A stretch of 6,563 nt of DNA from JAFAHZ01 sp035656415 (GTDB lineage: Bacteria; Vulcanimicrobiota; Vulcanimicrobiia; Vulcanimicrobiales; Vulcanimicrobiaceae): NCBI GenBank assembly GCA_035656415.1, contig DASRSM010000086.1, positions 1 through 6,563 on the forward strand, written 5' to 3'. The notes below the pieces were generated by a model that was not told where the DNA came from, made no database searches, and saw nothing but the letters and a program-made list of their open reading frames with translations. Shown piece after piece: positions 1-6,563 of this stretch (the stretch's first letter is position 1; each line of letters opens with the position of its first letter). Position numbers and translations under genes: made by a program.

Positions 1-1166
1 GTGATGTACGGATCGACTCCGCACACTTCGCCGGTACCGCTGATGTTGCCGTTGACGTCGGTGGTGTAGGTCGGAATCAACGGCATCGACGGGAGATCTA
101 AGTACCGTTGTCCGCCCTGAAGGATCGTCGTCGGCCCGTACGCACTGGCGTAGAAGCTGCAAGGATCGTTCGGATTGCTCGCGACGCTTGCGTCGTCGAG
201 ATCGCCTAGCGAGACGTTGGTAATGGTCTCGCCTTGGCCGGGAAGCTGATGGAACTTGGAATCGATTTCGTCGAACGCCGCCGCGGCATCCATGCTCGGT
301 GCGTTGAGCATGCTTTGGCCGCTCGAGGTCAGCGTGTAGTTGTTGGGCAGTGCTGCGGTCAACAAGCGCTGCGTGCGCTCCGCCGGCCGCCACTTCATTT
401 GCATGTCCCGCTGGTGCGCCTCCTGTGTGGCGCGCTCTTTGAGCGGTATCGCCGTCGCATGCATCGGCGCGACCGTCCAGTTAGGTGAAACGTACGCGAC
501 GGCCGGGCTCTTCTCGAGCAAGGCCACCGCCTGCGGCACCGAGGCCGCACTGACGTGCAAGAGGTAGGCGTTGGCAAAGTTGATCGTGCGCTGGCCGAAA
601 CTGGGTGCGCGCGAGCTCAATGCCTGCACGGCCGACTGATTCAGATGACGGAAGAGACGCTCGCTGCGATCGACGCCGATCGTGCCGAGCAGCCGATTGA
701 GCGTGAAGTCGGTCGTATACGCTGGAACGGTGCTGCTTGCAAGCGCGTGATGCGCCACGCCTTCACGCATGGCGCGCAGCACCGGCTTATTGACGGTTAC
801 GAGATCGCGCGTTCCCGCCACGCCGTTGCGATACGCGACGACGACTTCGTTAGCCGCGTAGGGGTGTTGCGGTCCGACGGAAAGCTGTGCCGTCGCACGG
901 CCGCGATCCGGCAGCGCGGCGGCTCGCATTCCGTCTTCGTCGTAACGCGGAGCCGGTTGCAGAATTTCGGTCTCGACCTTCTTATGGTCTTTCGTGAATA
1001 CTTGCGCGACGCCGCCATGAAATACGATTGCGGTTTCGCCGTTGGGAAGTTTGAGTTGGTAAGCAATCGCCGCTCTGCTCAATGGCATCGCCGAGACCGG
1101 CGATGCTTGGAGGGCTAATAACGAAAAAGCGAGCAACGAAGCCCACGGACGCCTGAAAACGAACAT
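1..1166 (-). CDS. Secreted S8 (subtilisin)-like protein, N-terminal part, paralogue of the upstream gene; runs off the window
   Basis: This frame is open from an ATG at 1166 to the window edge, giving 388 complete codons and no stop, so the C-terminal part is missing. The start is supported by GGAGG eight bases upstream and by a signal peptide: FRRPW, then the hydrophobic stretch ASLLAFSLLAL, then a likely signal peptidase I site after PVSA (about residue 26). A subtilisin-type pro-domain ends at YVSPNW (W230). The start of an S8-like catalytic domain follows, with ITNVSLGD (S319, D322) where subtilisins have their Asp motif. Cys336 and Cys382 match Cys313 and Cys358 of the complete paralogue and probably form a disulfide after export. 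In the stretch from LPNNYT to DDAS, a hand alignment gives about 36 identities in 55 positions, and RYLDLPSMPLIP is identical. The His and Ser regions lie outside the window, so activity cannot be judged here. Protein family: confident. Function: unknown, probably an extracellular or envelope protein. Confidence 0.9.
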   Translation of the reverse strand, partial: MFVFRRPWASLLAFSLLALQASPVSAMPLSRAAIAYQLKLPNGETAIVFHGGVAQVFTKDHKKVETEILQPAPRYDEDGMRAAALPDRGRATAQLSVGPQHPYAANEVVVAYRNGVAGTRDLVTVNKPVLRAMREGVAHHALASSTVPAYTTDFTLNRLLGTIGVDRSERLFRHLNQSAVQALSSRAPSFGQRTINFANAYLLHVSAASVPQAVALLEKSPAVAYVSPNWTVAPMHATAIPLKERATQEAHQRDMQMKWRPAERTQRLLTAALPNNYTLTSSGQSMLNAPSMDAAAAFDEIDSKFHQLPGQGETITNVSLGDLDDASVASNPNDPCSFYASAYGPTTILQGGQRYLDLPSMPLIPTYTTDVNGNISGTGEVCGVDPYI

Positions 1167-1242
1167 GGATGCTTCCTCCGAGGTAAGCGCTATGTTTTGT
1201 GCATTCCCTGTATGCGAGCGCTTATCTCGGAGCGAAGCACCA
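1166..1242 (-). repeat. Long imperfect inverted repeat (hairpin) covering the ribosome-binding site
   Basis: Bases 1166-1191 pair with 1217-1242 around a 25-base loop. Read on the minus-strand RNA, the blocks 1184-1191/1217-1224 (8 pairs), 1176-1182/1226-1232 (7), 1170-1175/1234-1239 (6) and 1166-1168/1240-1242 (3) are all Watson-Crick. They are interrupted only by one A-C mismatch (1225/1183) and single-base bulges at 1233 and 1169. On a plus-strand transcript the mismatch would be a G-U pair. The loop holds a small nested stem (GCAT 1201-1204 with ATGC 1212-1215). The stem takes in the whole Shine-Dalgarno sequence and the first base of the start codon of the S8-like gene at 1-1166. No run of U follows on either strand, which argues against an intrinsic terminator. 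The structure is seen in the sequence; a role in translational control is inferred. It could instead be a large operator or a remnant of a small palindromic element. Confidence 0.75.
1175..1179 (-). promoter_or_regulatory. Shine-Dalgarno site of the downstream S8-like gene
   Basis: The minus strand reads CTCGGAGGAAGCATCCATG. GGAGG is a strong ribosome-binding site eight bases before the ATG and fixes that start. It lies entirely inside the stem of the long inverted repeat at 1166-1242, so it may be inaccessible when the RNA folds. Confidence 0.85.
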
Positions 1243-1251
1243 ATTTAGTGC
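1237..1251. repeat. Short palindrome GCAC-N7-GTGC in the intergenic spacer
   Basis: The sequence GCACCAATTTAGTGC has perfect four-base arms around an AT-rich centre. It overlaps the outer end of the right arm of the long hairpin, and another short palindrome, CACA-AA-TGTG (1252-1261), follows directly. The layout resembles a helix-turn-helix operator, but arms this short are common by chance. No promoter could be matched nearby, so this is only a candidate. Confidence 0.25.
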
Positions 1252-1260
1252 CACAAATGT

Positions 1261-1280
1261 GACGTGTTTGTCTTAACGTC
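1261..1280. repeat. Small inverted repeat GACGT-N10-ACGTC after the upstream stop codon
   Basis: Five-base arms (1261-1265 and 1276-1280) surround a ten-base loop, starting ten bases past the stop codon of the 1446-residue gene on the minus strand. No U tract follows, so it is unlikely to act as an intrinsic terminator alone. It may simply stabilise the 3' end of the upstream reading frame's RNA or be chance. Confidence 0.25.
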
Positions 1281-1281
1281 G

Positions 1282-1289
1282 CTCGGAGG
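1282..1289 (-). promoter_or_regulatory. Anti-Shine-Dalgarno-like octamer directly after the upstream stop codon
   Basis: The minus strand reads TAA (stop) then CCTCCGAG. This octamer is the exact reverse complement of CTCGGAGG at 1175-1182, which contains the ribosome-binding site of the next gene. It could therefore compete with the right arm of the long hairpin for the same bases, giving two mutually exclusive folds. Ribosomes terminating on the upstream gene would cover it. An eight-base match can arise by chance, especially in GC-rich DNA, so the regulatory reading is speculative. Confidence 0.3.
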
Positions 1290-4200
1290 TTAATACGTAA
1301 ACGGCATGAGCTGCGAGAAATCGACGTCGTTGACGTATCCCTCACGCAGCGCCGGATTGAGCTGCATGTTGTTGAGTGGGAATCCCGACGTTCCCGGCAG
1401 CAGCGCCATCGTCTTTATGGTCTTGATCGTGTGACCGTTGGCGTCGATCTCGTACAGATACGAGTGGGCGTTGTTGTCGCCGACGAACAAATCGGGCGTC
1501 ACGTTTTGCAGCACCAGGAAGACGTGGTGAACGGGGTCGGCGGCAGCATAGGTTTCGAAGGTGGGCGACGGACCGTATCCCGGCGGCTGCCCGAGGTAGA
1601 ACGTGGAACCGACTTGCGTGCCCGTCTGTACGTTCCAAATGCTCGCCGCGTTGCTGAACATCGGCACGACGATCGCTTCGTTGTTGCCGGTATCCAACGC
1701 CGTTGCTTCCGGGAATCCCGAGCCCGGCAGCGTCGACGGCGGCCCTCCGGGCGACCCGGCCGGGATCTGCACGACGCTCCCGCTTGCGGTATTGAGGACT
1801 GCGAGCACCGGGTTGCCTTCGTTGAAGGCCGCAAGCACGGCATAGTTCTGCGCCGGGCTTTCCGCGACGGCTGCGATGTTCTGAGCGCCAGGCGGCCACA
1901 CGCAATAGCCGCACGGCGGCATCGCGGTATTGACGTCGAACGATTTGTCGATCGCGTTCGTGCTCAAGTTCGAAAGCGCGACCGTGATATCGGGCGGACC
2001 GCCCAGCGCGACGCCTTCGAGCAGCGCTTCGGTGTTGACCGGGTTAGACGCACCGGTCGTCAGGGCGAAGTTGGGCGGCATGTTCCATAGCGCGCCGATC
2101 GAACCGCCCGCGATGGAATTGACGATGTAGTTGCTGGGATTTTGGATTCCGGCGCAAATCGGATTCGGCGGAACTTCCGGAATGGTCGGATCGCATAGCC
2201 AGTCGGTGTACAACCCGACGTCGCTCCCGTAGAGAACGCCGGTCGGGAGCGCGTAGAATTGCCTTCCCAGGTTCGAAAGCACGCTGCCGGTAACGGCATT
2301 GCTTGACTGATCGAAGCGCTCGATCGACGTCTCCACGAGACCGCCGGTTAGGTTGACGTTGCCGGCAAAGTAGCCTTCGTTGCCGTTGCTCGTGATCGCC
2401 CACTGTCCCGGTGGAATGTACGAACCGTCGGCCGGAACGATGCCGTCTTCACGAACGGTACTCACGTCGCCGGCCTCGCCGACGACGTTTCCGTTACCGC
2501 CGACGGCCAGCACGCGAACCTGCTCGTATTGCGTGGCGACCAGCCCGAGCTGTGCCGGCGTAAACGTCGCCGTACCGTTGAGGCCGCTCAACGACTGGTA
2601 ATACACCGAACCCGTGTCGACGCCGTTGTCGTCGCGCTCGGAGCCGTTCGGGTTGTTGAAAACGTTATAGGCGAAGGGGTTGTCGTTGTTCGGTCCGCCG
2701 ACGCTGACTTCCAGCACGGCGCCGGCAGCGCCGCGAATGCCGTTGACGTTCCACGACAGCTGGTAGGGTGCGCCGTACGGAAGCTCGGCGTAATGTCCCA
2801 ACGTCGCGTCGTAGCCCGTGGGGCCGACGAGCGGCGCCGGGGGACGTTGCACCGACCCGTCATCGATGCGCGTGTACGCGAAGTCGCTGTATAGCGTGTT
2901 GCCGTTGACGTTTCCGAACTGGATGCCGATGCCGTAGACGCCGCCTCCCTGAAGCGAGCTCACCGGCACGTGCACGGTGCCTTTGAGCTGGCCCAACGGC
3001 ATCGTAAGCGATGGGTGGAAGATTTCACCGCTGACCGGATTGAATCGGCCCGGCTCCGAGACGAGCAGCGTCGGGCTGGTCACGTCGCTCACGTGCGTGA
3101 GATCGTAAGAGACCGCAATCGACGTGCCTTGCGTTACCGGTGCCACGTTTGGTGCGAGTGCCGCTCGTGCCGACGTCGCGGCGGGTCCGAAGGTAAGCGA
3201 GAACGTGTTGTCCGCAACGACGTGCATGCCGATCGTCGCGCGGTACGTTAAGGTAACCGTGCGATTGGACGAGCTTGCTAGCGGCAGCGCGGCGGCGGTG
3301 AGAATTTGCGCTGGAAACAACCGCGCGAAGGGAGCCGTCGAGAGAACGGCACCCGGATGGCCCGCGACGACCAACTGGTAGTGCGCGACGACCGGAATAT
3401 TCTCCCAATCGGGGGCGACCGTGATCAGCGCGTTTTGGTTAGCGCCGGTCTGCTGGTTGTCGATGCTCGACACCGGGCCTTGCAAGTCGATATTGCTTGG
3501 GTCGGTATCGCTTTCGAAGACGCCGTCGAGCTCGGCGAGGTCGCGACGCTGCGCGATTGCGACGCGCGCGATTTGCGTTTGCAGTTGCTCCCGGCGCCCG
3601 AGCAGCGTTTCGACCGCGCGTCCGATATCGATTTGCGGTCCGACGGTGCCGGCAACGTCGGATTGCGGCACGCTGGGCACGGCAGCCCCCGTTGCGACCA
3701 AGAAGTTGCGCAGCGCGAGCGGATTAACAAACGGTTTTCCGGTCGCTCGTGCGACGCCGATGGCCACCGCGGCTCCCGCTGCGATCTCGGGCGCCGATGC
3801 CGACGTGCCGCCGTTAATGAAAACGCCGGCCGACTGCGCGTTTTGTCCGATCAAGTGCTCCAGCGTGACGATGTTGTCACCCGGAGCCGAGAGCGTGACG
3901 AGCGAGCCAAAGCCGCTGGCAAAAATGGTGAAGCCGTTCCAGCGGGTTTCGGGAAACGCTTGCCGTCCGCGCAGCGCAGGCGCGATCTGCGGATTCTGCG
4001 GCTGCGCGGAAAAAATGTCGTCGAGCGTCGTCGCTCCGGCGACGATGTTCCCGCTGTCGAAGTCTTCCGACGGCGCGGTGGAAAAGGCGTCGTCGCCCGC
4101 GTTGGTAGCGCTTGACGGCGACGCGGCGAAATTCGTCGGCGCGGCGCCGCCGGACGGTCCGATTGCCGCGTTGGTGAACGTGCGCGTCCCATCGTTGGCC

Positions 4201-5630
4201 GAAACGCACAGCGTCACACCGTCGTTCACGATTGCCGCCATGACGGCGGCGCTCAGCGGATCGTCGCCGAGATAGCGGCCTGGAAAACCGTACGAATCGG
4301 CGCCGATGCCCAAGCTCGCCGTAATGACGTCGGGACGCGGATACTGCTGCGCCGCGGCAAAAAGGGCCGCGTCGATGTCGGTGAGCGCCGGCGTCGAGCT
4401 CCTGGGAACGACGAGCCGGTACGACGCACCCGGCGCGATGCCGAGCAAGTCGCTAAAGCCGCTCGCAGTTGCGTCGCCGCGTTGCTGTCCGTCGGGCAGC
4501 GGGGCCATGACGCTAAAGTCCAATCCGATTTCATCGAGCGCGGGATCGCCGGTACCGCAAACGGATTGCTGTCCGAGACTGCCATCCGCTCCCGCGGTCC
4601 AAACCGGAATGAGCGGCATCGACGGGAGGTCGAGGTATCGCTGACTGCCTTGAACGACGGTTGTCGGGCCGTTACCGGTTTCGTAGTAGGCGCACGGCCC
4701 GGTCGCGTCGCTTGCATCCATGATGTCGCCGATCGACACGTTGGTGATTCTGACGCCGGCGCCGGGCAGCTGGTGCAGCTTGCGCTCGATCTCGTCGTAA
4801 GCGACGATAGCGTTCACGCCGGGCGCATTGAGCATGCTCTGCTCGCTGCTTTGCACCGTATAGTTGGACGGCAAAATCGGCGCGGCGGCGCCGAAGCGCT
4901 GCATGCGCCCGAACTCGCCGAGCCGGCGACCGTACACCGCAGCGTGGCGCTCCACGCGAATGCCGCCGGTGTTAAACGTACCGACCGACCAATCCGGAGA
5001 CGCGTACGCTACTTGCGGAAGCCTGCGCAGTCGCGCGATCGCCTCGGGAACCGGCAGTTTCGTCACCTGGGCGACGTACGCGTTGCCGATATCGAGCAGT
5101 GGCTGACGCACTTTGGACTGCGCGGCGGCTCGCATCGACTCGAGTGCGGATTGAGGAATCTTCTGAAACAGACGCTCCATCCGCGAGGCGCCCAGCTTCG
5201 ACATGAGCGCGTTCAACTGCGAGTCGGTGCTGCGGCCGTCGGCGACGATCGCGCCGCCGCGCAAGACCACCACGACTCGGCCGGGAGCGTACGGCCGCAC
5301 CGGCTTGCGATCGTAGGCGATCTGAATCTGCTGGCGGCTCGGAAATGCCATCTGCGCACCCAAGGGGGCGCCGTCGTTGGGCCGGACCGGCACCTCGATC
5401 ACGCGCGCGGTGCTCTTGCCGGATTTTTTATCCGTTTTTGTCGCAAGAACGATGCCGTTGCTGTAGACGCGAGCCCGGCTCCCGTCCCGCAAATTCATCG
5501 CATACATCAGGTGCATGCCCCGGGTAAGGGGATGCGGCGAAATCGGCCGGGCCGGCGCTGCAGCGACGGAATTGAGCACGAAGGCCGGTATCAGCGTACC
5601 GGCGAGGACGCAACGGGATAGCACGTTCAT
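1290..5630 (-). CDS. Secreted S8 (subtilisin)-like protein with degenerate catalytic triad and C-terminal beta-propeller-like region (1446 aa)
   Basis: This is a complete frame from ATG at 5630 to TAA at 1290. A Sec signal peptide is visible at residues 1-25 (hydrophobic core VLAGTLIPAFVL, then SVAAAPA). A subtilisin-type pro-domain follows (115-214; APGRVVVVL to YASPDW). The S8-like fold spans about 260-680: SIGDI (D302), GDATASG (385-391) with GIAPGA (397-402), ITASLG, SANDG with oxyanion Asn479, APGDNI (582-587) and GGTSASAP with the nucleophile-position Ser610. The usual catalytic His is absent: no histidine occurs between 286 and 592. The DxG Asp position appears to be Ser299 (SIG), with D302 three residues on. 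Residues 690-1070 look like beta-sandwich modules. From about 1075 on, repeats such as EATALDTGNN and YAAADPVHH resemble beta-propeller blades. Cysteine pairs C313/C358, C1146/C1159 and C1240/C1243 fit an exported protein. No good ribosome-binding site precedes the ATG; the signal peptide supports it. It lies 44 bases after the TPR gene and 123 before its paralogue. The family is confident; proteolytic activity is doubtful and the substrate or role is unknown. Confidence 0.93.
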   Translation of the reverse strand: MNVLSRCVLAGTLIPAFVLNSVAAAPARPISPHPLTRGMHLMYAMNLRDGSRARVYSNGIVLATKTDKKSGKSTARVIEVPVRPNDGAPLGAQMAFPSRQQIQIAYDRKPVRPYAPGRVVVVLRGGAIVADGRSTDSQLNALMSKLGASRMERLFQKIPQSALESMRAAAQSKVRQPLLDIGNAYVAQVTKLPVPEAIARLRRLPQVAYASPDWSVGTFNTGGIRVERHAAVYGRRLGEFGRMQRFGAAAPILPSNYTVQSSEQSMLNAPGVNAIVAYDEIERKLHQLPGAGVRITNVSIGDIMDASDATGPCAYYETGNGPTTVVQGSQRYLDLPSMPLIPVWTAGADGSLGQQSVCGTGDPALDEIGLDFSVMAPLPDGQQRGDATASGFSDLLGIAPGASYRLVVPRSSTPALTDIDAALFAAAQQYPRPDVITASLGIGADSYGFPGRYLGDDPLSAAVMAAIVNDGVTLCVSANDGTRTFTNAAIGPSGGAAPTNFAASPSSATNAGDDAFSTAPSEDFDSGNIVAGATTLDDIFSAQPQNPQIAPALRGRQAFPETRWNGFTIFASGFGSLVTLSAPGDNIVTLEHLIGQNAQSAGVFINGGTSASAPEIAAGAAVAIGVARATGKPFVNPLALRNFLVATGAAVPSVPQSDVAGTVGPQIDIGRAVETLLGRREQLQTQIARVAIAQRRDLAELDGVFESDTDPSNIDLQGPVSSIDNQQTGANQNALITVAPDWENIPVVAHYQLVVAGHPGAVLSTAPFARLFPAQILTAAALPLASSSNRTVTLTYRATIGMHVVADNTFSLTFGPAATSARAALAPNVAPVTQGTSIAVSYDLTHVSDVTSPTLLVSEPGRFNPVSGEIFHPSLTMPLGQLKGTVHVPVSSLQGGGVYGIGIQFGNVNGNTLYSDFAYTRIDDGSVQRPPAPLVGPTGYDATLGHYAELPYGAPYQLSWNVNGIRGAAGAVLEVSVGGPNNDNPFAYNVFNNPNGSERDDNGVDTGSVYYQSLSGLNGTATFTPAQLGLVATQYEQVRVLAVGGNGNVVGEAGDVSTVREDGIVPADGSYIPPGQWAITSNGNEGYFAGNVNLTGGLVETSIERFDQSSNAVTGSVLSNLGRQFYALPTGVLYGSDVGLYTDWLCDPTIPEVPPNPICAGIQNPSNYIVNSIAGGSIGALWNMPPNFALTTGASNPVNTEALLEGVALGGPPDITVALSNLSTNAIDKSFDVNTAMPPCGYCVWPPGAQNIAAVAESPAQNYAVLAAFNEGNPVLAVLNTASGSVVQIPAGSPGGPPSTLPGSGFPEATALDTGNNEAIVVPMFSNAASIWNVQTGTQVGSTFYLGQPPGYGPSPTFETYAAADPVHHVFLVLQNVTPDLFVGDNNAHSYLYEIDANGHTIKTIKTMALLPGTSGFPLNNMQLNPALREGYVNDVDFSQLMPFTY

Positions 5631-5674
5631 GGCGCACGCTTTCGCACAAGCGCGCGGCGCGGCATTGAACCGCG

Positions 5675-6563
5675 TCAGGAACGTGGCAATTTTTTCAAAC
5701 CGCGCAGCGCCCGTGCTTCGACCGCTTTAAGCCGCTCCAGCTGCAGGCTCTCCCCGTGCAGCGCGTCTGCCGCGCTTCGCGTAAGTTCCAGGGCCTTTGC
5801 GAACCGTTTCATGAGGGTGTAAATCTCGGCCGCGCCGATCTCCGCGTAGGCCACGAGACGCGGCGAGTTGTTGCACCGCGCCAAGTCGATCACCGCGTCG
5901 GCCAGATCGATCGATCGGGGGTCTCCGTTCGTCGCGAGCATGTACGCCAGCGCTTTGGCCGAGGTAGCGGCTCCGACCAGATACCCTTGTTTGCGCGACT
6001 CTTCGTAAGCCGTCGTCGCAAGCCGCGTCGCCTGTTCCCAATCGCCGCCGCCGCGCAGCTCGACGCCGCAGCGAATGTTCGCGTAATCGACCCGCAGATA
6101 CGGAACGCGCTGACCCAACAGATCGATGAAAGGCTCGCTTTCGCGCAGCAGTTTTAACGCGCCGATTGCGTCGCCCGTCGTCAAAGCGCGGCTTGCGTAA
6201 CGCATTCGCTCGCCGGCCTGAAAGCGAAGCCCGGACGCCGACAACTCACCCATGTAGCGGTGCGCGCTTTGCATCGTGTGTCGCGCCAAACCAAGCGCTT
6301 CGACTCCGTTCGCCGTGTCCCCGAGGCCGAGGGCTTGAGCAAATCCGATTAAGCTCTCGGCCTCGGCTCGCGTCGACGGCAACATTTCGGCGCGTTCCAA
6401 CTCCGCTATCGCCGAAGCTACCAGTTGTCGCGCACCTTCGTTGTCGTATAGCTCGATATGAATCATGGCGGTGTCGCAGTAGGCCGCGATGCGCGACAGC
6501 GGGTCGTCGTAGGTTCGGGCGAGCGAGAGGAACTGCTCCGCAGCCCGCTCCGGTGCTCCCGAA
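5675..6563 (-). CDS. TPR-rich helical protein, C-terminal part; 5' end outside the window
   Basis: The frame is open from the window edge to TGA at 5675, giving 295 visible residues. There is a Met at visible residue 33 (6464-6466), but the frame continues upstream of it in the same style (SGAPERAAEQFLSLARTYDD), so the gene very probably starts outside the window. The protein is alanine- and leucine-rich and almost wholly helical. It has repeating helix-turn-helix pairs of TPR type, for example ASRALTTGDAIGALKLLRES, the segment around GGGDWEQATRLATTAYEES, and the segment around AEIYTLMKRFAKALELTRSA. About five such repeats can be made out. It has no signal peptide or membrane segment in the visible part. 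TPR arrays bind other proteins and often form the C-terminal half of bacterial regulators (SARP or LuxR-type) or scaffolds, but the domain that would decide is missing. It is followed after 44 bases by the S8-like gene and is probably co-transcribed with it. Confidence 0.85.
   Translation of the reverse strand, partial: SGAPERAAEQFLSLARTYDDPLSRIAAYCDTAMIHIELYDNEGARQLVASAIAELERAEMLPSTRAEAESLIGFAQALGLGDTANGVEALGLARHTMQSAHRYMGELSASGLRFQAGERMRYASRALTTGDAIGALKLLRESEPFIDLLGQRVPYLRVDYANIRCGVELRGGGDWEQATRLATTAYEESRKQGYLVGAATSAKALAYMLATNGDPRSIDLADAVIDLARCNNSPRLVAYAEIGAAEIYTLMKRFAKALELTRSAADALHGESLQLERLKAVEARALRGLKKLPRS

Noticed and set aside
555..1118. Plus-strand frame of 187 codons
   Set aside because: It lies antisense to the pro-domain and signal-peptide region of the partial S8-like gene, which is strongly supported by homology to its neighbour. 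The plus-strand product has no recognisable features.
1166..1242. Intrinsic transcription terminator
   Set aside because: The stem is strong, but no U-rich run follows on either strand and the stem runs into the next gene's start codon.
1190..1289. A sigma-70-type promoter for the downstream paralogue in the spacer
   Set aside because: Candidate hexamers such as TTAAGA and TAAATT are weak and wrongly spaced, so no promoter can be called from the sequence.
3306..4275. Two overlapping plus-strand frames of 269 and 284 codons
   Set aside because: Both are antisense to the S8-like catalytic region (GGTSASAP, APGDNI) and are compositionally biased. They cannot all be real, and the minus-strand gene explains the region.
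3780..4740. Sedolisin (S53) peptidase rather than S8
   Set aside because: The serine motif is shared by both families, but the E-x3-D motif expected before APGA is absent and the oxyanion region (SANDG) fits the S8 Asn better than the S53 SGDSG pattern. The pro-domain is also of subtilisin type.
4482..5621. Long open plus-strand frame of 379 codons antisense to the S8-like gene
   Set aside because: The opposite frame has a signal peptide, pro-domain and S8 motifs. The plus-strand translation is arginine-, alanine- and histidine-rich without recognisable domains, as expected for a shadow frame in GC-rich DNA.
5590..5630. Lipoprotein signal with Cys7 as the lipidated residue
   Set aside because: The residues before it (VLSR) do not form a lipobox, and Cys7 precedes the hydrophobic core instead of following it.
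6464..6466. ATG at 6466 as the true start of the TPR gene
   Set aside because: The frame stays open upstream to the window edge with the same helical, TPR-like composition, and no clear ribosome-binding site precedes this ATG.

Overview
The window is GC-rich bacterial DNA with all supported genes on the minus strand, so the order of transcription runs from high to low coordinates. The strong G/C third-position bias, Sec-type signal peptides, large multidomain secreted proteins and TPR proteins point to a high-GC free-living bacterium. A poorly cultured soil lineage such as Eremiobacterota or Acidobacteriota is possible. That taxonomic suggestion is a low-confidence impression; nothing in the window proves it.

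Layout in transcription order: (1) the 3' part of a helical, TPR-rich protein (5675 to beyond 6563); (2) after 44 bases, a complete 1446-residue secreted protein (1290-5630) with a signal peptide, a subtilisin-type pro-domain, an S8-like peptidase fold, beta-sandwich-like modules and a C-terminal beta-propeller-like region; (3) after a 123-base spacer, the first 388 codons of a second secreted protein (1-1166) that is a clear tandem paralogue of (2). The close spacing and shared strand suggest one transcription unit, though the 123-base spacer could hold its own control.

Two things stand out. First, the S8-like domain of the complete protein keeps the serine motif (GGTSASAP), the APG motif and the oxyanion Asn region, but it has no histidine anywhere between residues 286 and 592. 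At the usual HGTxxAG position it has GDATASG, and the usual DxG position reads SIG. The paralogue has the same SxG at the Asp position. This looks like a duplicated family of probable pseudo-subtilisins, or of proteases with a rearranged active site. Second, the spacer before the downstream paralogue contains a long imperfect inverted repeat (1166-1242; 24 canonical pairs on the minus-strand RNA) that buries the Shine-Dalgarno sequence and reaches the first base of the start codon. A second 8-base anti-Shine-Dalgarno segment lies right after the upstream stop codon. This suggests translational control of the second paralogue.

No tRNA, rRNA, CRISPR array, insertion sequence or convincing intrinsic terminator was seen. 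Long plus-strand reading frames are antisense shadows of the minus-strand genes.
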